From DASQPR01 sp963836785 (lineage in GTDB: Bacteria > Actinomycetota > Actinomycetes > Mycobacteriales > Micromonosporaceae), in assembly GCA_963836785.1 (NCBI GenBank), contig CAWIKW010000002.1:1-64000 (forward strand): 64,000 bases of DNA, written 5' to 3'. A program made the translations under genes and the position numbers. Positions 9,522-19,022 of the stretch are shown in pieces. Numbering within the stretch: position 1 is the stretch's first letter; each line of letters starts with the position of its first letter. The notes beneath the pieces were generated by a model, which saw only the letters and a list, made by a program, of their open reading frames with translations, made no database searches and had not been told where the DNA came from.

Positions 9522-9879
9522 GGACCGACGCGTTACTCGACGCCAAGTACCAGGCCAGAGTCCAACGATGCAGAATTGATCGTGGCGCCGATGAACCCGC
9601 TGGTGTCCCCATGGATCAACGTCGCGACTCGCTCGTGTGCAGCACGTTGGCATGAGGCGCAGTTCCGGTCGCTGATCGCCGACATCGACCTGCGGCCGGC
9701 AGCCAACCACACGTTCGAGCGGGCCTAGCGTCCGGAGCCGCTGACCGCGCGATCACTCAGCGGCTGGCAACTTCCACAACTGCCGATGAGGGCACCGTGC
9801 GGCGCGGGCAGAACCGCCGCTCGTACCGCGCAGGTGTTGGATGTTCTGGCTGGCGCATGGGAGGACTGGGGGTTGTCCA
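9522..9879. other. Intergenic stretch with a coding-like remnant
   Basis: Mostly without a supported gene. A short frame at 9591-9728 (45 codons from ATG, ending NHTFERA) has plausible protein composition and no recognisable family; it may be a gene remnant. A 9-bp hairpin lies just after it. Confidence 0.3.
9736..9765 (+). terminator. 9-bp hairpin, possible terminator
   Basis: AGCCGCTGA at 9736-9744 pairs perfectly with TCAGCGGCT at 9757-9765 across a 12-base loop. It could end transcription from the hydrolase gene. There is no T-run. Confidence 0.35.
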
Positions 9880-10776
9880 ATGGGTGAGGTTCGTCGGGTC
9901 GCGCTTGATCCGTCGCAGGTTAGGCCGGGGTCGACGTTGCGGCCGATCGCGCGTTTTGTGGTGGAGCACAATGGCGTGGAACAGGCGTCGGTGGTGTTTG
10001 GGCGGGCGGAGATCTTCGAGCGCGAGCCGACCGAGTACGCGTTGGCTCGCCTGCACTGGGCAGACGGCGGGCTGGACGCCGCGCGGGTAGCGGTAACCGC
10101 GGCTGTGGACTCGGCTCCGCCGGGCGCAGCGGTCTACCTGCCGGTCAACGCCGAGGTGAGTCGTGACCACGCCACTCGCTGCCGCGTTGCCGAGGCGTGC
10201 GGATTCGGGCTGTTCCAGGAGAAAGAGGGCTTCTGGTGGAACGACACCGGCCAAGCGCTGCCCGAGCCAAGCGGCCTGCGACTCGAGGCGATGTCGCGGA
10301 TCGGGCGAGAGGCGTTCGTACCCGTGATCGGGCGGTGTCTGGCACAGACCCTGGACCGGACCGACACCCTGGTGTTTGGCCGGCATCGGCCCGAGCAGTG
10401 GGTCACCACGTTCCTGGACCACCGCGCTTCTGCCGCAGAAGCCCAGTCGTGGTTGTACGCCGAGACGACGAGCGGTGTCCCGGTCGGGTTCGTGGGTCTG
10501 GCCCAACGGGTGGATGATCCGGGGGTTGGCACGGTCGTGCTCATCGGTGTCCTACCGGAGCAACGCGGTCGCGGCTACGTGGATCAGCTCCTCCGGGCGG
10601 CCTACCGCGCCGCCCGCGGGCGCGGCTTTGCCTCGGTGCTGTCTCTCGTCGATGTGGACAACCGCCCGATGATGGCGGCGATGTGCCGCTCTGGCGCGGA
10701 CTCCAACGCCCATCCCTGGCACAAATGGCTCTACTCCACAACTCGGTCGCCCTACACTCGCGCTCCCGCGCCCTAG
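9880..10776 (+). CDS. GNAT-family N-acetyltransferase
   Basis: A 298-residue acetyltransferase. The C-terminal half (about 150-285) carries the GNAT fold with a clear acetyl-CoA motif A, TVVLIGVLPEQRGRGYVDQL, followed by the AARGRGFASVLSLVDVDN segment. The N-terminal half (ARFVVEHNGVEQASVVFGR, LPVNAEVSRDHATRCRVAEA) is also GNAT-like and may be a degenerate second domain. The acyl acceptor is unknown. The ATG at 9880 is preceded by a G-rich segment, but the spacing to GGAGG is long, so the start is moderately certain. Confidence 0.82.
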   Translation: MGEVRRVALDPSQVRPGSTLRPIARFVVEHNGVEQASVVFGRAEIFEREPTEYALARLHWADGGLDAARVAVTAAVDSAPPGAAVYLPVNAEVSRDHATRCRVAEACGFGLFQEKEGFWWNDTGQALPEPSGLRLEAMSRIGREAFVPVIGRCLAQTLDRTDTLVFGRHRPEQWVTTFLDHRASAAEAQSWLYAETTSGVPVGFVGLAQRVDDPGVGTVVLIGVLPEQRGRGYVDQLLRAAYRAARGRGFASVLSLVDVDNRPMMAAMCRSGADSNAHPWHKWLYSTTRSPYTRAPAP

Positions 10777-11227
10777 TGCCGCGCGGGGGCCTTCGTGATG
10801 TCGGGGCGACGTGGCTGACGGTTCCCGCCCGATTCGAAACCGGGTCAAGCTCAAAAGATCCGTTGAGTAGCCGCGAGGCGCGCTACCACGCCGACGTTTC
10901 CGCGCTCCTTGGCAGGCAAAGGACCATTTGCACCAAGATCGACGCATACCACAGGTTTCGAATAGCTACACTCTGCCAGCTGTGACTTCGCACGCGTGGC
11001 CACGCGGCCACCGCGGGTGATCCAGCGATCGGCCAGAGTTGCACAGGAACCTTCGCAGACGCCAAATGCTGGGGATCGTGGAGCCGTGGCACGGCACGGT
11101 CAAGATTTGGCGAGTGGATGTGACGTTGACCACGCTGGCCTGGGAAAACTTGGCTGACGTATAGGCCGGAGGCAACCTGGCACAGGTCGCGTCCCCCGCG
11201 CGTCCCGACATACGCCCAGGAGTCACC
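10777..11227. other. Intergenic stretch
   Basis: No gene supported. A 32-codon frame at 11066-11164 begins MLGIVEPWHGTVKIW, which resembles fragments of FG-GAP-type repeat proteins, but it is too short to claim. The end of the region provides AGGAG for the next gene. Confidence 0.3.
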
Positions 11228-11779
11228 GTGGCCGCCCATCGCCGACGCCGTCAGCCCGTACGCACAACCAAGACCGTCGGCACGCTTGCAGCGGCGGGCG
11301 TAGCCGGCGTCGGCCTCGTCGTCTTCTGCTTCGTGCCGACCAACTCCGACGGCCAGCCCCCGGCTGCGAACGTCGGCAGCGCCGTCGTCAGCGCGCCAAC
11401 ACCCGAAGCGACGGCCCAATCGGCAACCCCAGGCTCGGTCACCCCCACGGTATCTCCGACGAGCACGGCCACCGCCGACGCGCGCGCTCAGACGACCACC
11501 AACAGGACTGCCACTCATCCGTCGCCTCGGCCGCCCGCGCCATCGCAAAGCACCACACCGCCGAATCAGACGCCGATCCCACCGGCGTCGCCCACGCCGA
11601 CGATCAGCCCACAGACCAGTACGACGCCGACGCCGACCCCGACCAGCCCTGACCCGAGCGCGACTGTGGCTCCGCCGGCACCTGACCCGAGCGCCCCTGC
11701 GCCTGACCCGAGCGCGACCGCGGCTCCGCCGGCACCTGACCCGAGTTCGCCAGCACCCACGCAGGCTCCGACCAGCTAG
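11228..11779 (+). CDS. Membrane-anchored Pro/Ser/Thr-rich surface protein
   Basis: A 183-residue protein with a basic N-terminus, a single hydrophobic helix at about 16-38 (TLAAAGVAGVGLVVFCFVP) and an extracellular tail made almost only of Pro, Ala, Thr and Ser. The tail contains an 18-residue tandem repeat (PDPSATVAPPAPDPSAPA and a close copy). Such tails act as wall-spanning stalks; no enzymatic domain follows. The GTG start has AGGAG five bases upstream. The reverse strand also has a long open frame, but its composition is that of a shadow. Confidence 0.6.
   Translation: MAAHRRRRQPVRTTKTVGTLAAAGVAGVGLVVFCFVPTNSDGQPPAANVGSAVVSAPTPEATAQSATPGSVTPTVSPTSTATADARAQTTTNRTATHPSPRPPAPSQSTTPPNQTPIPPASPTPTISPQTSTTPTPTPTSPDPSATVAPPAPDPSAPAPDPSATAAPPAPDPSSPAPTQAPTS
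11648..11755 (+). repeat. 54-bp tandem duplication inside the Pro-rich gene
   Basis: Two near-identical 54-base units start at 11648 and 11702 (cctgacccgagcgcgac onward in each). They encode 18 residues each, so copy-number change would keep the reading frame. Confidence 0.85.
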
Positions 11780-11928
11780 GTACGGCCGGACGAGAATGCC
11801 GAAAGACGACGGCGGCAGATGTTGGCGGTGTGAGGATGCCGACGACCTCGACACCTGAGTCGTCGCTTGTCAGGTGCCCCGGTGGGGCTCCGTTGCCTCC
11901 GCGACTCGTCGCGGGAGCCGACCCATCC

Positions 11929-12717
11929 TCATGGGTTCCCGGCTGCCGGCGGCAAGTTCATCGATGCGCGTAGTGCGACGAGAGGGGTATCCGGCACCTG
12001 GATAAGGCCTCGGGTCGGTCGGTCCAGATCGATGATGGTGTACACGAGCAGTGTCACGATCACCGCCGCCAGCATTAGCGGCACGATGCCCCGGCCGAGT
12101 ACGCCAACGTGTAGTCCGAGCAGGGAGAGGGTGACTGCCGCTCCGAAGATCTCGAGCAGCAGCACCTCGAACGGGATGCGGTTGCCGAGGCCTGCCACCC
12201 GCACTGTCTGCTCATCGATCATGTCATTCAGGCTCTCCTCATACAGGCGCGGCGCGGTCGCGGATGGCTGTTCCTGCACGGCCTGCGTGGCCAGCCGCCA
12301 CAAAGGCCGTTGCAGTGCGTTAGCGTTGGCGATCGCCCGGCGGGCTGCGGCGCTGCCGGGTACAACCTGCGACAGGCGCAGCTCAGCGTCGGTGTAACGC
12401 ACGAGCAGGACCAGCGACTGGCTGCGAATCGGTTCCGGCAGGGTCTGCGCGCGCAGATACGCCGTGCCGATCGTGTTGGCGTCATCGACGACGGCTTGAC
12501 GGCGGCTTTCGTACCGGCCGACCGCGAGCGACAGGCCGAACGCCAGGATCAGGCCCATAAAACCGATCAACGCGGCCTGGAGGACGCCGAATGTCTCTTT
12601 GCCGGACTCCCGCTTCTTGCGTAGGGAACGTCCCAGCAGTAGGCCGCCGGTCGCCGCACCGACAAGAACGATCAGCAGCAGCAGCGCTAGCAACGGGGTG
12701 GAGAGCGCGAACAGCAC
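11929..12717 (-). CDS. DUF4239-type (bestrophin-like) membrane protein
   Basis: A 262-residue membrane protein of the DUF4239 kind. It opens with a helix (STPLLALLLLIVLVGAATGG) and a second helix (GFMGLILAFGLSLAVGRYESRR) followed by the characteristic DANTIGTAYLRAQTLPEP segment. It closes with two helices (ILLLEIFGAAVTLSL-type and LAAVIVTLLVYTIIDLDRP) and RGLIQV. The function of the family is unknown. The GTG start at 12717 has GGAGG at six bases spacing. It is convergent with the Pro-rich gene and has no operon partners. Confidence 0.82.
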   Translation of the reverse strand: MLFALSTPLLALLLLIVLVGAATGGLLLGRSLRKKRESGKETFGVLQAALIGFMGLILAFGLSLAVGRYESRRQAVVDDANTIGTAYLRAQTLPEPIRSQSLVLLVRYTDAELRLSQVVPGSAAARRAIANANALQRPLWRLATQAVQEQPSATAPRLYEESLNDMIDEQTVRVAGLGNRIPFEVLLLEIFGAAVTLSLLGLHVGVLGRGIVPLMLAAVIVTLLVYTIIDLDRPTRGLIQVPDTPLVALRASMNLPPAAGNP

Positions 12718-13175
12718 CGTCCACCTCCGGACGAAATATGCAGCGCCGGCCCGGGTCGACGTTTAATACTGCCGTCAACGCGATCATGGACCGCGAACGC
12801 GGTGAGGTCCGGTCGACCGCGAAAGGAAGAGCCGCAACAGACACGCTATAGGTAGATTTCGGCAACCGCTGGCGATTCAGGCTGTCCGGTTCATCGGTGT
12901 ACTGGTCATGCCCGGCAAGAGACTCGGGCTGCGTTCGGGAGAGCGTTCGCGACGGGGGTGCTCGCGCGAGTCGAGGCGTCGTCCGTGAACGGGTTCGACC
13001 AATGGCCAGTACCGACCGCACTCACATCAGATCAACCAAAGTCGGGGCAGTCCCCGGCCGGCTGACGTCGGATCGGCTTGCGTTTCGATCATTTTAGAAC
13101 GCGGTGCGTGCCGCGTTGATGCGTGCGGTGGGGGCGCGCAGGGGCGGCCTCTGGACTGTCTGGCAGCGGCTGGCG
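12718..13175. other. Intergenic stretch
   Basis: About 460 bases without a gene I can support. Pieces such as gaaatatgcag and cgtttaatactg near 12740-12775 are AT-richer and could hold the promoter of the DUF4239 gene, but no consensus pair is visible. Nothing else was seen. Confidence 0.3.
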
Positions 13176-14009
13176 CTACGGGTGGCGGAAGAAGTTCGGG
13201 AAGCGTGGGCCGAGCCAGGGCTTGCGGCCGTACGCGAACGACTCCCCGGTCACCACCGCCCGCCACACCGACTGCCGGCCGAATCCGATCAGCAGCGCCG
13301 CTATCGGCGTGATCGACAGTACGCAGTCGACCGGCCCGATCCCGGCTGGCCCCGCGGTCGCCTCGCCGTCCTCGATCGCCACCCGCAACCGGGCCGCTCC
13401 CCGGAGCCGTACCTCATAGCGCACCGTGACGCCTCGTGCCGCCCGCGGGTCCACCGTGTGGGGCAGCATCTTCGCGAACACGATCGGCGTGACGAGTGCC
13501 GCGGCCGCGGCGGACAAACGGTGCCTGACGCCGAGGCCGCGGGCGACGTCGAGCGTGTGTACCAGGGTTTCCGAGCCAGCGAGCGCCGCGACTGTGGCCA
13601 CCTCGTGCGCGGCGGTGCTGCCGTACCAGGGCGTGGAGATGGTCTGTGCAAGGTCTCGATGTGCCTCAATCGCGGCCGCTAGGCGGGCAGCGGCCGCGCC
13701 GAGCGCGGCGGACGCCTCGGCCGGTTTGTCGAGCGTAAGCTGGGCGACCGCGAAGTCGTTGACGGCCGCGATCCGCTCGGCGAGCGTCGGGCTGTCCGGC
13801 ATCGCCGCGAACAGGCTCGACACATCTTCGCCGGCCACGGCCGCCCCGAAGACGCCGTACACGCTCAGCAGGTGTGCGGCCACCTGGGAGACCGTCCAGT
13901 CAAGGCCGGGTACCGCCCGGCCGATGTCGGCGCCGGCGGCAAGCAGTTGACAGAGCCGGCCGGATTCGGTCCGCAGTACGGCCGCGAGCGCAGCACCGTC
14001 GGTAGTCAC
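13176..14009 (-). CDS. Mycothiol-dependent maleylpyruvate isomerase-family protein
   Basis: A 277-residue protein with an N-terminal four-helix DinB-like domain (about 1-165) and a C-terminal SCP2-like domain (about 170-260). The first metal-binding His is in TVSQVAAHLLSVYG; further candidates are H137 and H151 in the later helices (AHEVATVAALAGSETLVHTL). Enzymes of this family use mycothiol as cofactor or remove thiol adducts; the substrate here is unknown. The GTG start at 14009 has no ribosome site, but TAACCT lies seven bases upstream, which fits a leaderless transcript. Confidence 0.85.
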   Translation of the reverse strand: MTTDGAALAAVLRTESGRLCQLLAAGADIGRAVPGLDWTVSQVAAHLLSVYGVFGAAVAGEDVSSLFAAMPDSPTLAERIAAVNDFAVAQLTLDKPAEASAALGAAAARLAAAIEAHRDLAQTISTPWYGSTAAHEVATVAALAGSETLVHTLDVARGLGVRHRLSAAAAALVTPIVFAKMLPHTVDPRAARGVTVRYEVRLRGAARLRVAIEDGEATAGPAGIGPVDCVLSITPIAALLIGFGRQSVWRAVVTGESFAYGRKPWLGPRFPNFFRHP

Positions 14010-14194
14010 GGCCGACAGGTTACCGACCGGTAGATTGTTTGTCGCCTACGTGCGGAGAGGGACCGTGTGGCGGTGGATCCCGAGCGGATGACGCCGCGGC
14101 TCCGGGCCGACACAGCCGCCGAACGCGCAGACAGTATTTGGTCGGATGTCGCGGGATCGCGGATGGCCTTGTCGACCGCCGCGTGGTGTTCGCC

Positions 14195-14818
14195 CTAGAT
14201 GATCTGTCGAGCTGTTGAGCCAGACGAGTGTGGCGGTCGGTCGGTCGTCGCCGCGAAAGTGTCTGCCGCGGCCTGAACCTGGGCAACGTACGCCAGCCAG
14301 GCGGGTGCGTCGAGGATCTCGTCCTGGTCCGCGCCAGCTTTACCGTCGATGAGTTCTCGGATGATGTCGGCGTGGCCGGCGTGCTGGGCCGTTTCGGCGA
14401 CCATCCGGATCAGCAGGACGCCGAGGGTGGTGTCGCGCTGGTCTGCAGGCCAGTGCGCGACGGATCCGGGTGATTCCAAGTCGAGTTCGGCGATGACACG
14501 GTCGGCGTGGGCGCAAGCACGCTGGTAGAGATCAATGATGTAGGCGCTGGATTCATCGGGCGTGGCCCACATGTCGGCGCCCTCCCAGATCGAGCCGTCC
14601 TCGATCCATGACATGCTCTCCGGCGCCGGGCGGTTGAATGATTCGCCGAGGTATAGGTACTCGAGCCCGGCCAAATGCTTCACGAGACCGAGCAGATTCG
14701 TCCCGGTCGGCGTCATCGGACGACGACGGTCGAACTCACTCAAACCGTCGACCTTCGACAGCACCACGGCCCGGCCTGCCTGGAGCTTGCGGTGCAGCTC
14801 TGCCTTCACGTCGGTCAC
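14195..14818 (-). CDS. DinB/DUF664 family mycothiol-type protein
   Basis: A 207-residue four-helix DinB-fold protein of the DUF664 kind. Candidate metal ligands are the His of LGLVKHLAGLEYLYLG near residue 48 and those of AETAQHAGHADIIRELIDG in the last helix. PTGTNLLGLVKHL and the GHADIIRELIDG closing motif are family hallmarks. The GTG at 14818 is selected because GGGAGGAG stands just upstream; the frame extends further but with proline/arginine-rich, non-coding-like composition. It probably works as a stand-alone metal- and thiol-dependent enzyme. It is the second mycothiol-type gene within 1 kb of the first. Confidence 0.85.
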   Translation of the reverse strand: MTDVKAELHRKLQAGRAVVLSKVDGLSEFDRRRPMTPTGTNLLGLVKHLAGLEYLYLGESFNRPAPESMSWIEDGSIWEGADMWATPDESSAYIIDLYQRACAHADRVIAELDLESPGSVAHWPADQRDTTLGVLLIRMVAETAQHAGHADIIRELIDGKAGADQDEILDAPAWLAYVAQVQAAADTFAATTDRPPHSSGSTARQII

Positions 14819-15092
14819 GACACTCCTCCCACCGAACTCCTCTACCGACGAGCCCATATCCGCTACAGCCAAGCACGCCCGACCGACAAGTCTGCGGCAT
14901 ACCGTGGGGGCTGGCGTCAGGCCGGTGGCCAACCGCGCCGCGCCGGGGGCCAGTGCGGCTCCCGGCAGCGTGCGGTTCCGGGTGGCAATTCGGCTTGAAG
15001 CTTCGCCAGGGCCGGATCCGGTGGTACGGCCGGCCGCAGGCGACAAGAGACGACGCCGATGTGATCGATGCACTGCTCCTCTAGCCGGTTTC

Positions 15093-18000
15093 TTAGTTCG
15101 GCTGGTAGTCGTAGACCTGGAGTTCCTTGACTCCGACCGCGAACCCAGTCGTTGGGGTCATGAGCACCCGTATGTGCTGCACGAGGCGCGGCGGGAAGGT
15201 CACGTCGTTGTAGTTCGGTGCGGCGGTCTGGGGGTTGGCCAGCTGGCCCGGCACATCCACCCAGGTCGATCCGTTGAGGTACTGCACCGTATAGGTGGCC
15301 GGTTCCCGGTAGGTGTTACCGCCGGAGCCGAACGCCTTGTTGCTGTAGAAATACAGCTTCACGTCGTTGACGAGTGTCGGCCGGCCGAGATCGACCGCGA
15401 GCCAGTCTTGTGCGTTGGGTGAACCCAGGTCGCCCCAGATCGGGTTGGTGCCGACGTACGAGCCGGTGACGACGGGCAGGCCGCTGATCGTGAAGCCGTC
15501 CACCGCGTTGGCGGGATCGGTCGCCTGCGACGCCGGGCTGGTCGTCGTGAAGGACGCGGTCGTTTGCTTACCCAGGGCGAGGTCCGGTGCCACGCCGATG
15601 TGGTGGGTCAGGTCGACGCCGGAACGCTGGAGGTCGTCGACGAGCCGCTCGTTGCCGGACAGGTCCACCTGGTCGGCCGTGGCCAGTGACACCTTCGTCT
15701 GGAACAGCACCCGCGTATCGCCGCCGTCCACAGTGACGTGGCCAGTGCGCGAGTCCCACGTCACGTGCGCGAGATCGTTCACGGTGAACGCGAGGTGTCC
15801 GTCGACATAGAGGGAGTACCCGACCGGGGCCTGCGGGTAGAACCTCGTGCCGCCTGGCTTCTGCCACACGATGGACAGGTCCGTGCCGTGGTAGCTCACG
15901 TTGTTGACGGTGAAGTGGTCATACCCCATGTCGATCGGTGACAGCTCGACCGCGTCGTCCGCCCTCGGCTGCAGGCCGGCGACGTCCTGATACATCATCC
16001 AGTTGTACGAACCGAGCACGTCATGGTGGATCCCGGACCGGCCGAAGGTCTGGGTGGCCGGATCCCAGTTGAAGAAGAACTCGTTGTTGTCCGGGAACCG
16101 GTTGTCGCCGTTGATGTCCTCGTTCCAGGACAGCCACTCGATCAGCTGCCGGTACATGTCCGGCGTGATGTACGGCGACGGGTAGTCCCGTAGCGCCGTC
16201 GAGTACAGCCGAGCCTGCAACGTGGCGTTGATGTTCGAGAAGTTGTTGCTGCCGTGGCTGCACGCCTCGCAGGCCACGTCCGCCGCCTGGTCGGCCTGGT
16301 CGGCCGTATAGATCGGCATGATCGGGAACTCGTTCTTGTCGGCGTAATACCGTAGCGCCGCGGTGTACTTGTCTGTGTTCGGCGGCACCCCGTCGATGAA
16401 CGGCGCGAAGTTCTGCTGGTCCTTCCAGCAGACCAGGTTCCCGGTGGTGAGGTCCTTCTGCAGGAACACCTGGCCCGGACACGTGATGGTCGGCCGTACC
16501 AACGAGATGATCGTCGCGTCTCGGCCATTGCCGGACGAGTCGATCGCGGTCGCCCCGGAGTCCTCGTCGAACTTGTAGGACGCTACGTCGCCCGCGCCGG
16601 CCTGGCCACCGGCCAGCGCGCCGACCTCGGCGGCGGACAGCGCGTGGCCGTAGATCTGGAATTCGTCGACGGTTGATCGCAGGAACGGATCGGAGTACTG
16701 CGACCTGCCGATCCAGTTCTGGTTGGTGTTTCCCAGGTTCGATGGGTGAAGCGTCATGTTCGGGTTGCTTGCCACCGGGTTGCCGTTGACGTACAGCGTG
16801 CCGGTCGTTCCGGACAGCGTCACCGCGAGGTGGGTCCACGTGTTCACCGGCAGTTGCGTGCTGCTGGAGATCTGCTGTTCGCCGCCGCCGCCGCTGGTGG
16901 TGATCGCGAACCGGGGCCCGCTCCCGGCGTTGACGGTGAGGAACATGTACACGTTCGTCCCGGTGCCGAGGTCGAAGACCCGGGTCCATTGGGTGGTGGC
17001 GCTCGGGTTGACCCAGGCGGAGATGGTGAAGTCTGATAGGCCCGACACGATGCCGGTCGGCAGGTTCACGTACTCGTTGCTGCCCGACAGCCGGACCGCG
17101 TTGCCGATCTCGCCCGGCACCCGCGCTCCGGTCGCGTTGCCGCCACTAGTGTCGGAGTTCGTAACCGGACCGTCGGCCCACAGATTGTTCAGGATGGCGG
17201 TCTTGATGCTATCCGCGATCGCGGTCATCTTCGCTGCCTTGGCGGTGTTGCCCAGCAGTTTGTACTCGGCCGCCGCGGTGGTGGCCTCCGCATACCAGTA
17301 CGAGCTCTCGGTACGGTCCTGCGGCCTGGTGCCGTAATACTTGAAGGCCACCGAATCGGCGTCGTTGCCGGGCAGCGTGCCGGACGAGTACTCGATCAGG
17401 TTGTCGCCATTGGTGTCGAACTTGGCCAGCGTGCCGTCCAGGTCGCACTCGGCGTATTTGGCCAGGTTCGCCACGATCGAGCGCGGTCCGCCGTGGATGA
17501 GATAGCTCTGCCAAGCCTGCTCGCCGGTCCACTGCTCATACGTGTTGTTCCAGTTCCCGGTGTTGCCCGGGTTGTCGTGGAACGCCTGGCAGCCGGACTC
17601 CTCGCCCTGCGACAGCCACGGGCCGTAGGAGTAGAGCGGATCGCGCCAGAACTGCAAGTCCTGTAGGCGCATCGGGACGGTCAGGGAAATCTGGTTGTTG
17701 TATCCGAGCGCGCCCTCGAGGTCCACCGGGAACTGAAAGTCGTTGCCGGGGATGTTGCCGTCGAAGGAGTTGAAGCGGTTCTCCCAGAGCCGGTAATAGG
17801 AGATCTTCTCCACGTTCTTGTCGGGCAGGTCGAGATAGGGCACGTTGTCGACCCAGAATGCGTTGTACTCGCGCATCTGCGTCAGCCACGCGGTGTTCGG
17901 GTCGTAGGTCCGGTATCGCTGGTACTCGGTCGCGGAGTCGGGTAGTTCCTTCGCGATCGCGCCGAGTTGAAGCTTGACGGTGACCGACGCGCCCGGGTCG

Positions 18001-18803
18001 AGGCTGACGTCGCGGGTCAAATTCGTGCCGCTGACCGTAAAGCCGTCGCCGCTAAATGCGGGGAAGATCGTGGACAACGCGTACCGCAGGGTGACGGTAC
18101 CGGTCAACTCGGTCCCGTCCGCTGAAGCCGTGGTCGCGATCGGTGACGACGCGGTGAGCGTGGTGGACAGCGCCGTGTCACCGGTGTTTGTGAGCGTCAG
18201 GTCGGTGACCGCGACGTTGTTATACGTGATGAACTTCTTTTCGGCGACAGACAATCCGGTCCGGTCGAACGCCGCGGAGAAGTAGCTCGGGTACTGCTCC
18301 CGTTGACTGGTGTCCTCGACGAGCGGGTCGCCCGATACGGCGATGGTGTAGAGGCTCCGCGCCGCGCCCGTGGTCGGCGGCTGCCGGTACGCGTATCCGC
18401 CGCCCCCGTTCGCGCCGGTACCGCCGGCACCGAAGCCGAGCACGCGCGGGTTGTGGGTGTACATGTAGAGCGCACGGCCACGAGTCATCAACGCGGAGTC
18501 GGAGTTGGACAGGAATGGGCGGGCGAGGATCCGGTCGAACCAGTACGACGTGCCGCCGGCCGCGACATCGGCGTCGTAGATCGCCTGCAGCATGTTGCGG
18601 CTCGGGTCGTAGCCGGCCGGCTCCGCCGGCACCGGAGTCGACGACCCGGTGAAGGTGGGTTCGCCGGGGTTGATCCCTGGCGGCTCGCCGGGCTGGTAAT
18701 GCGCCTGCGCCCCGGTGGACACGATGAGGCTGGCAACCACCGCGAGACACAACACGGCGGATTTCATGATGAGTTGATTGCGTGTACGCGCGGCCTGTCG
18801 CAC
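15093..18803 (-). CDS. Secreted (alpha/alpha)6-type glycosidase with LamG insertion and discoidin-like domain
   Basis: A secreted protein of 1236 residues. The signal peptide is at the N-terminus (SAVLCLAVVASLIVSTGAQA). A beta-sandwich domain (about 50-290) precedes an alpha-toroid catalytic domain of the GH63/MGH1-like kind (AFWVDNVPYLDLPDKNVEK, LWENRFNSFDGNIPGND, QGEESGCQAFHD). At about 546-770 a LamG/concanavalin-like module (NAVRLSGSNEYVNLPTGIV, STVDEFQIYGHALSAAE) interrupts the toroid, which resumes with CWKDQQNFAPFIDGVPP and WLSWNEDINGDNRFPDNNEF. A discoidin/F5-8C-like domain forms the last 150 residues. DTNGDNLIEY resembles a calcium loop. The substrate is inferred to be a plant or microbial polysaccharide. 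The GTG at 18803 has GAGGGGG at ideal distance. It is divergent from a LacI regulator. Confidence 0.85.
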   Translation of the reverse strand: MRQAARTRNQLIMKSAVLCLAVVASLIVSTGAQAHYQPGEPPGINPGEPTFTGSSTPVPAEPAGYDPSRNMLQAIYDADVAAGGTSYWFDRILARPFLSNSDSALMTRGRALYMYTHNPRVLGFGAGGTGANGGGGYAYRQPPTTGAARSLYTIAVSGDPLVEDTSQREQYPSYFSAAFDRTGLSVAEKKFITYNNVAVTDLTLTNTGDTALSTTLTASSPIATTASADGTELTGTVTLRYALSTIFPAFSGDGFTVSGTNLTRDVSLDPGASVTVKLQLGAIAKELPDSATEYQRYRTYDPNTAWLTQMREYNAFWVDNVPYLDLPDKNVEKISYYRLWENRFNSFDGNIPGNDFQFPVDLEGALGYNNQISLTVPMRLQDLQFWRDPLYSYGPWLSQGEESGCQAFHDNPGNTGNWNNTYEQWTGEQAWQSYLIHGGPRSIVANLAKYAECDLDGTLAKFDTNGDNLIEYSSGTLPGNDADSVAFKYYGTRPQDRTESSYWYAEATTAAAEYKLLGNTAKAAKMTAIADSIKTAILNNLWADGPVTNSDTSGGNATGARVPGEIGNAVRLSGSNEYVNLPTGIVSGLSDFTISAWVNPSATTQWTRVFDLGTGTNVYMFLTVNAGSGPRFAITTSGGGGEQQISSSTQLPVNTWTHLAVTLSGTTGTLYVNGNPVASNPNMTLHPSNLGNTNQNWIGRSQYSDPFLRSTVDEFQIYGHALSAAEVGALAGGQAGAGDVASYKFDEDSGATAIDSSGNGRDATIISLVRPTITCPGQVFLQKDLTTGNLVCWKDQQNFAPFIDGVPPNTDKYTAALRYYADKNEFPIMPIYTADQADQAADVACEACSHGSNNFSNINATLQARLYSTALRDYPSPYITPDMYRQLIEWLSWNEDINGDNRFPDNNEFFFNWDPATQTFGRSGIHHDVLGSYNWMMYQDVAGLQPRADDAVELSPIDMGYDHFTVNNVSYHGTDLSIVWQKPGGTRFYPQAPVGYSLYVDGHLAFTVNDLAHVTWDSRTGHVTVDGGDTRVLFQTKVSLATADQVDLSGNERLVDDLQRSGVDLTHHIGVAPDLALGKQTTASFTTTSPASQATDPANAVDGFTISGLPVVTGSYVGTNPIWGDLGSPNAQDWLAVDLGRPTLVNDVKLYFYSNKAFGSGGNTYREPATYTVQYLNGSTWVDVPGQLANPQTAAPNYNDVTFPPRLVQHIRVLMTPTTGFAVGVKELQVYDYQPN

Positions 18804-18906
18804 GGGGTACCCCCTCGTCTGCCAGACGCTGCGTTCCATGTCATGCCTTGGAGGCCAGCGAGGCCCACGCGTCGGCGCCGATCAAGGAAAACCTTTTCCG
18901 AGTCGG

Positions 18907-18936
18907 ACCCTAAGACGGGTTACTGACAGTTGTCAA
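18907..18936 (-). promoter_or_regulatory. Sigma-70-type promoter of the large glycosidase
   Basis: On the minus strand TTGACA (18936-18931) is followed by 18 bases and TAGGGT (18912-18907). This gives a start near 18900 and a 5' leader of about 100 bases before the GTG at 18803. Confidence 0.55.
18924..18935. promoter_or_regulatory. Candidate LacI-family operator
   Basis: TGACA-GT-TGTCA is an inverted repeat with 5-base arms and a 2-base spacer. It overlaps the -35 box of the glycosidase promoter, where a bound repressor would block RNA polymerase. A second palindrome, GTTGCAAC at 18945-18952, lies just upstream. Both sit in the divergent region between regulator and target. Confidence 0.45.
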
Positions 18937-19022
18937 TACATGGCGTTGCAACATCGTCGCCGTGCAGCGCAAGCGATATTCTTGTGGCACAACGGCCGGG
19001 ATTATCAGGAAAAGGGATAACC

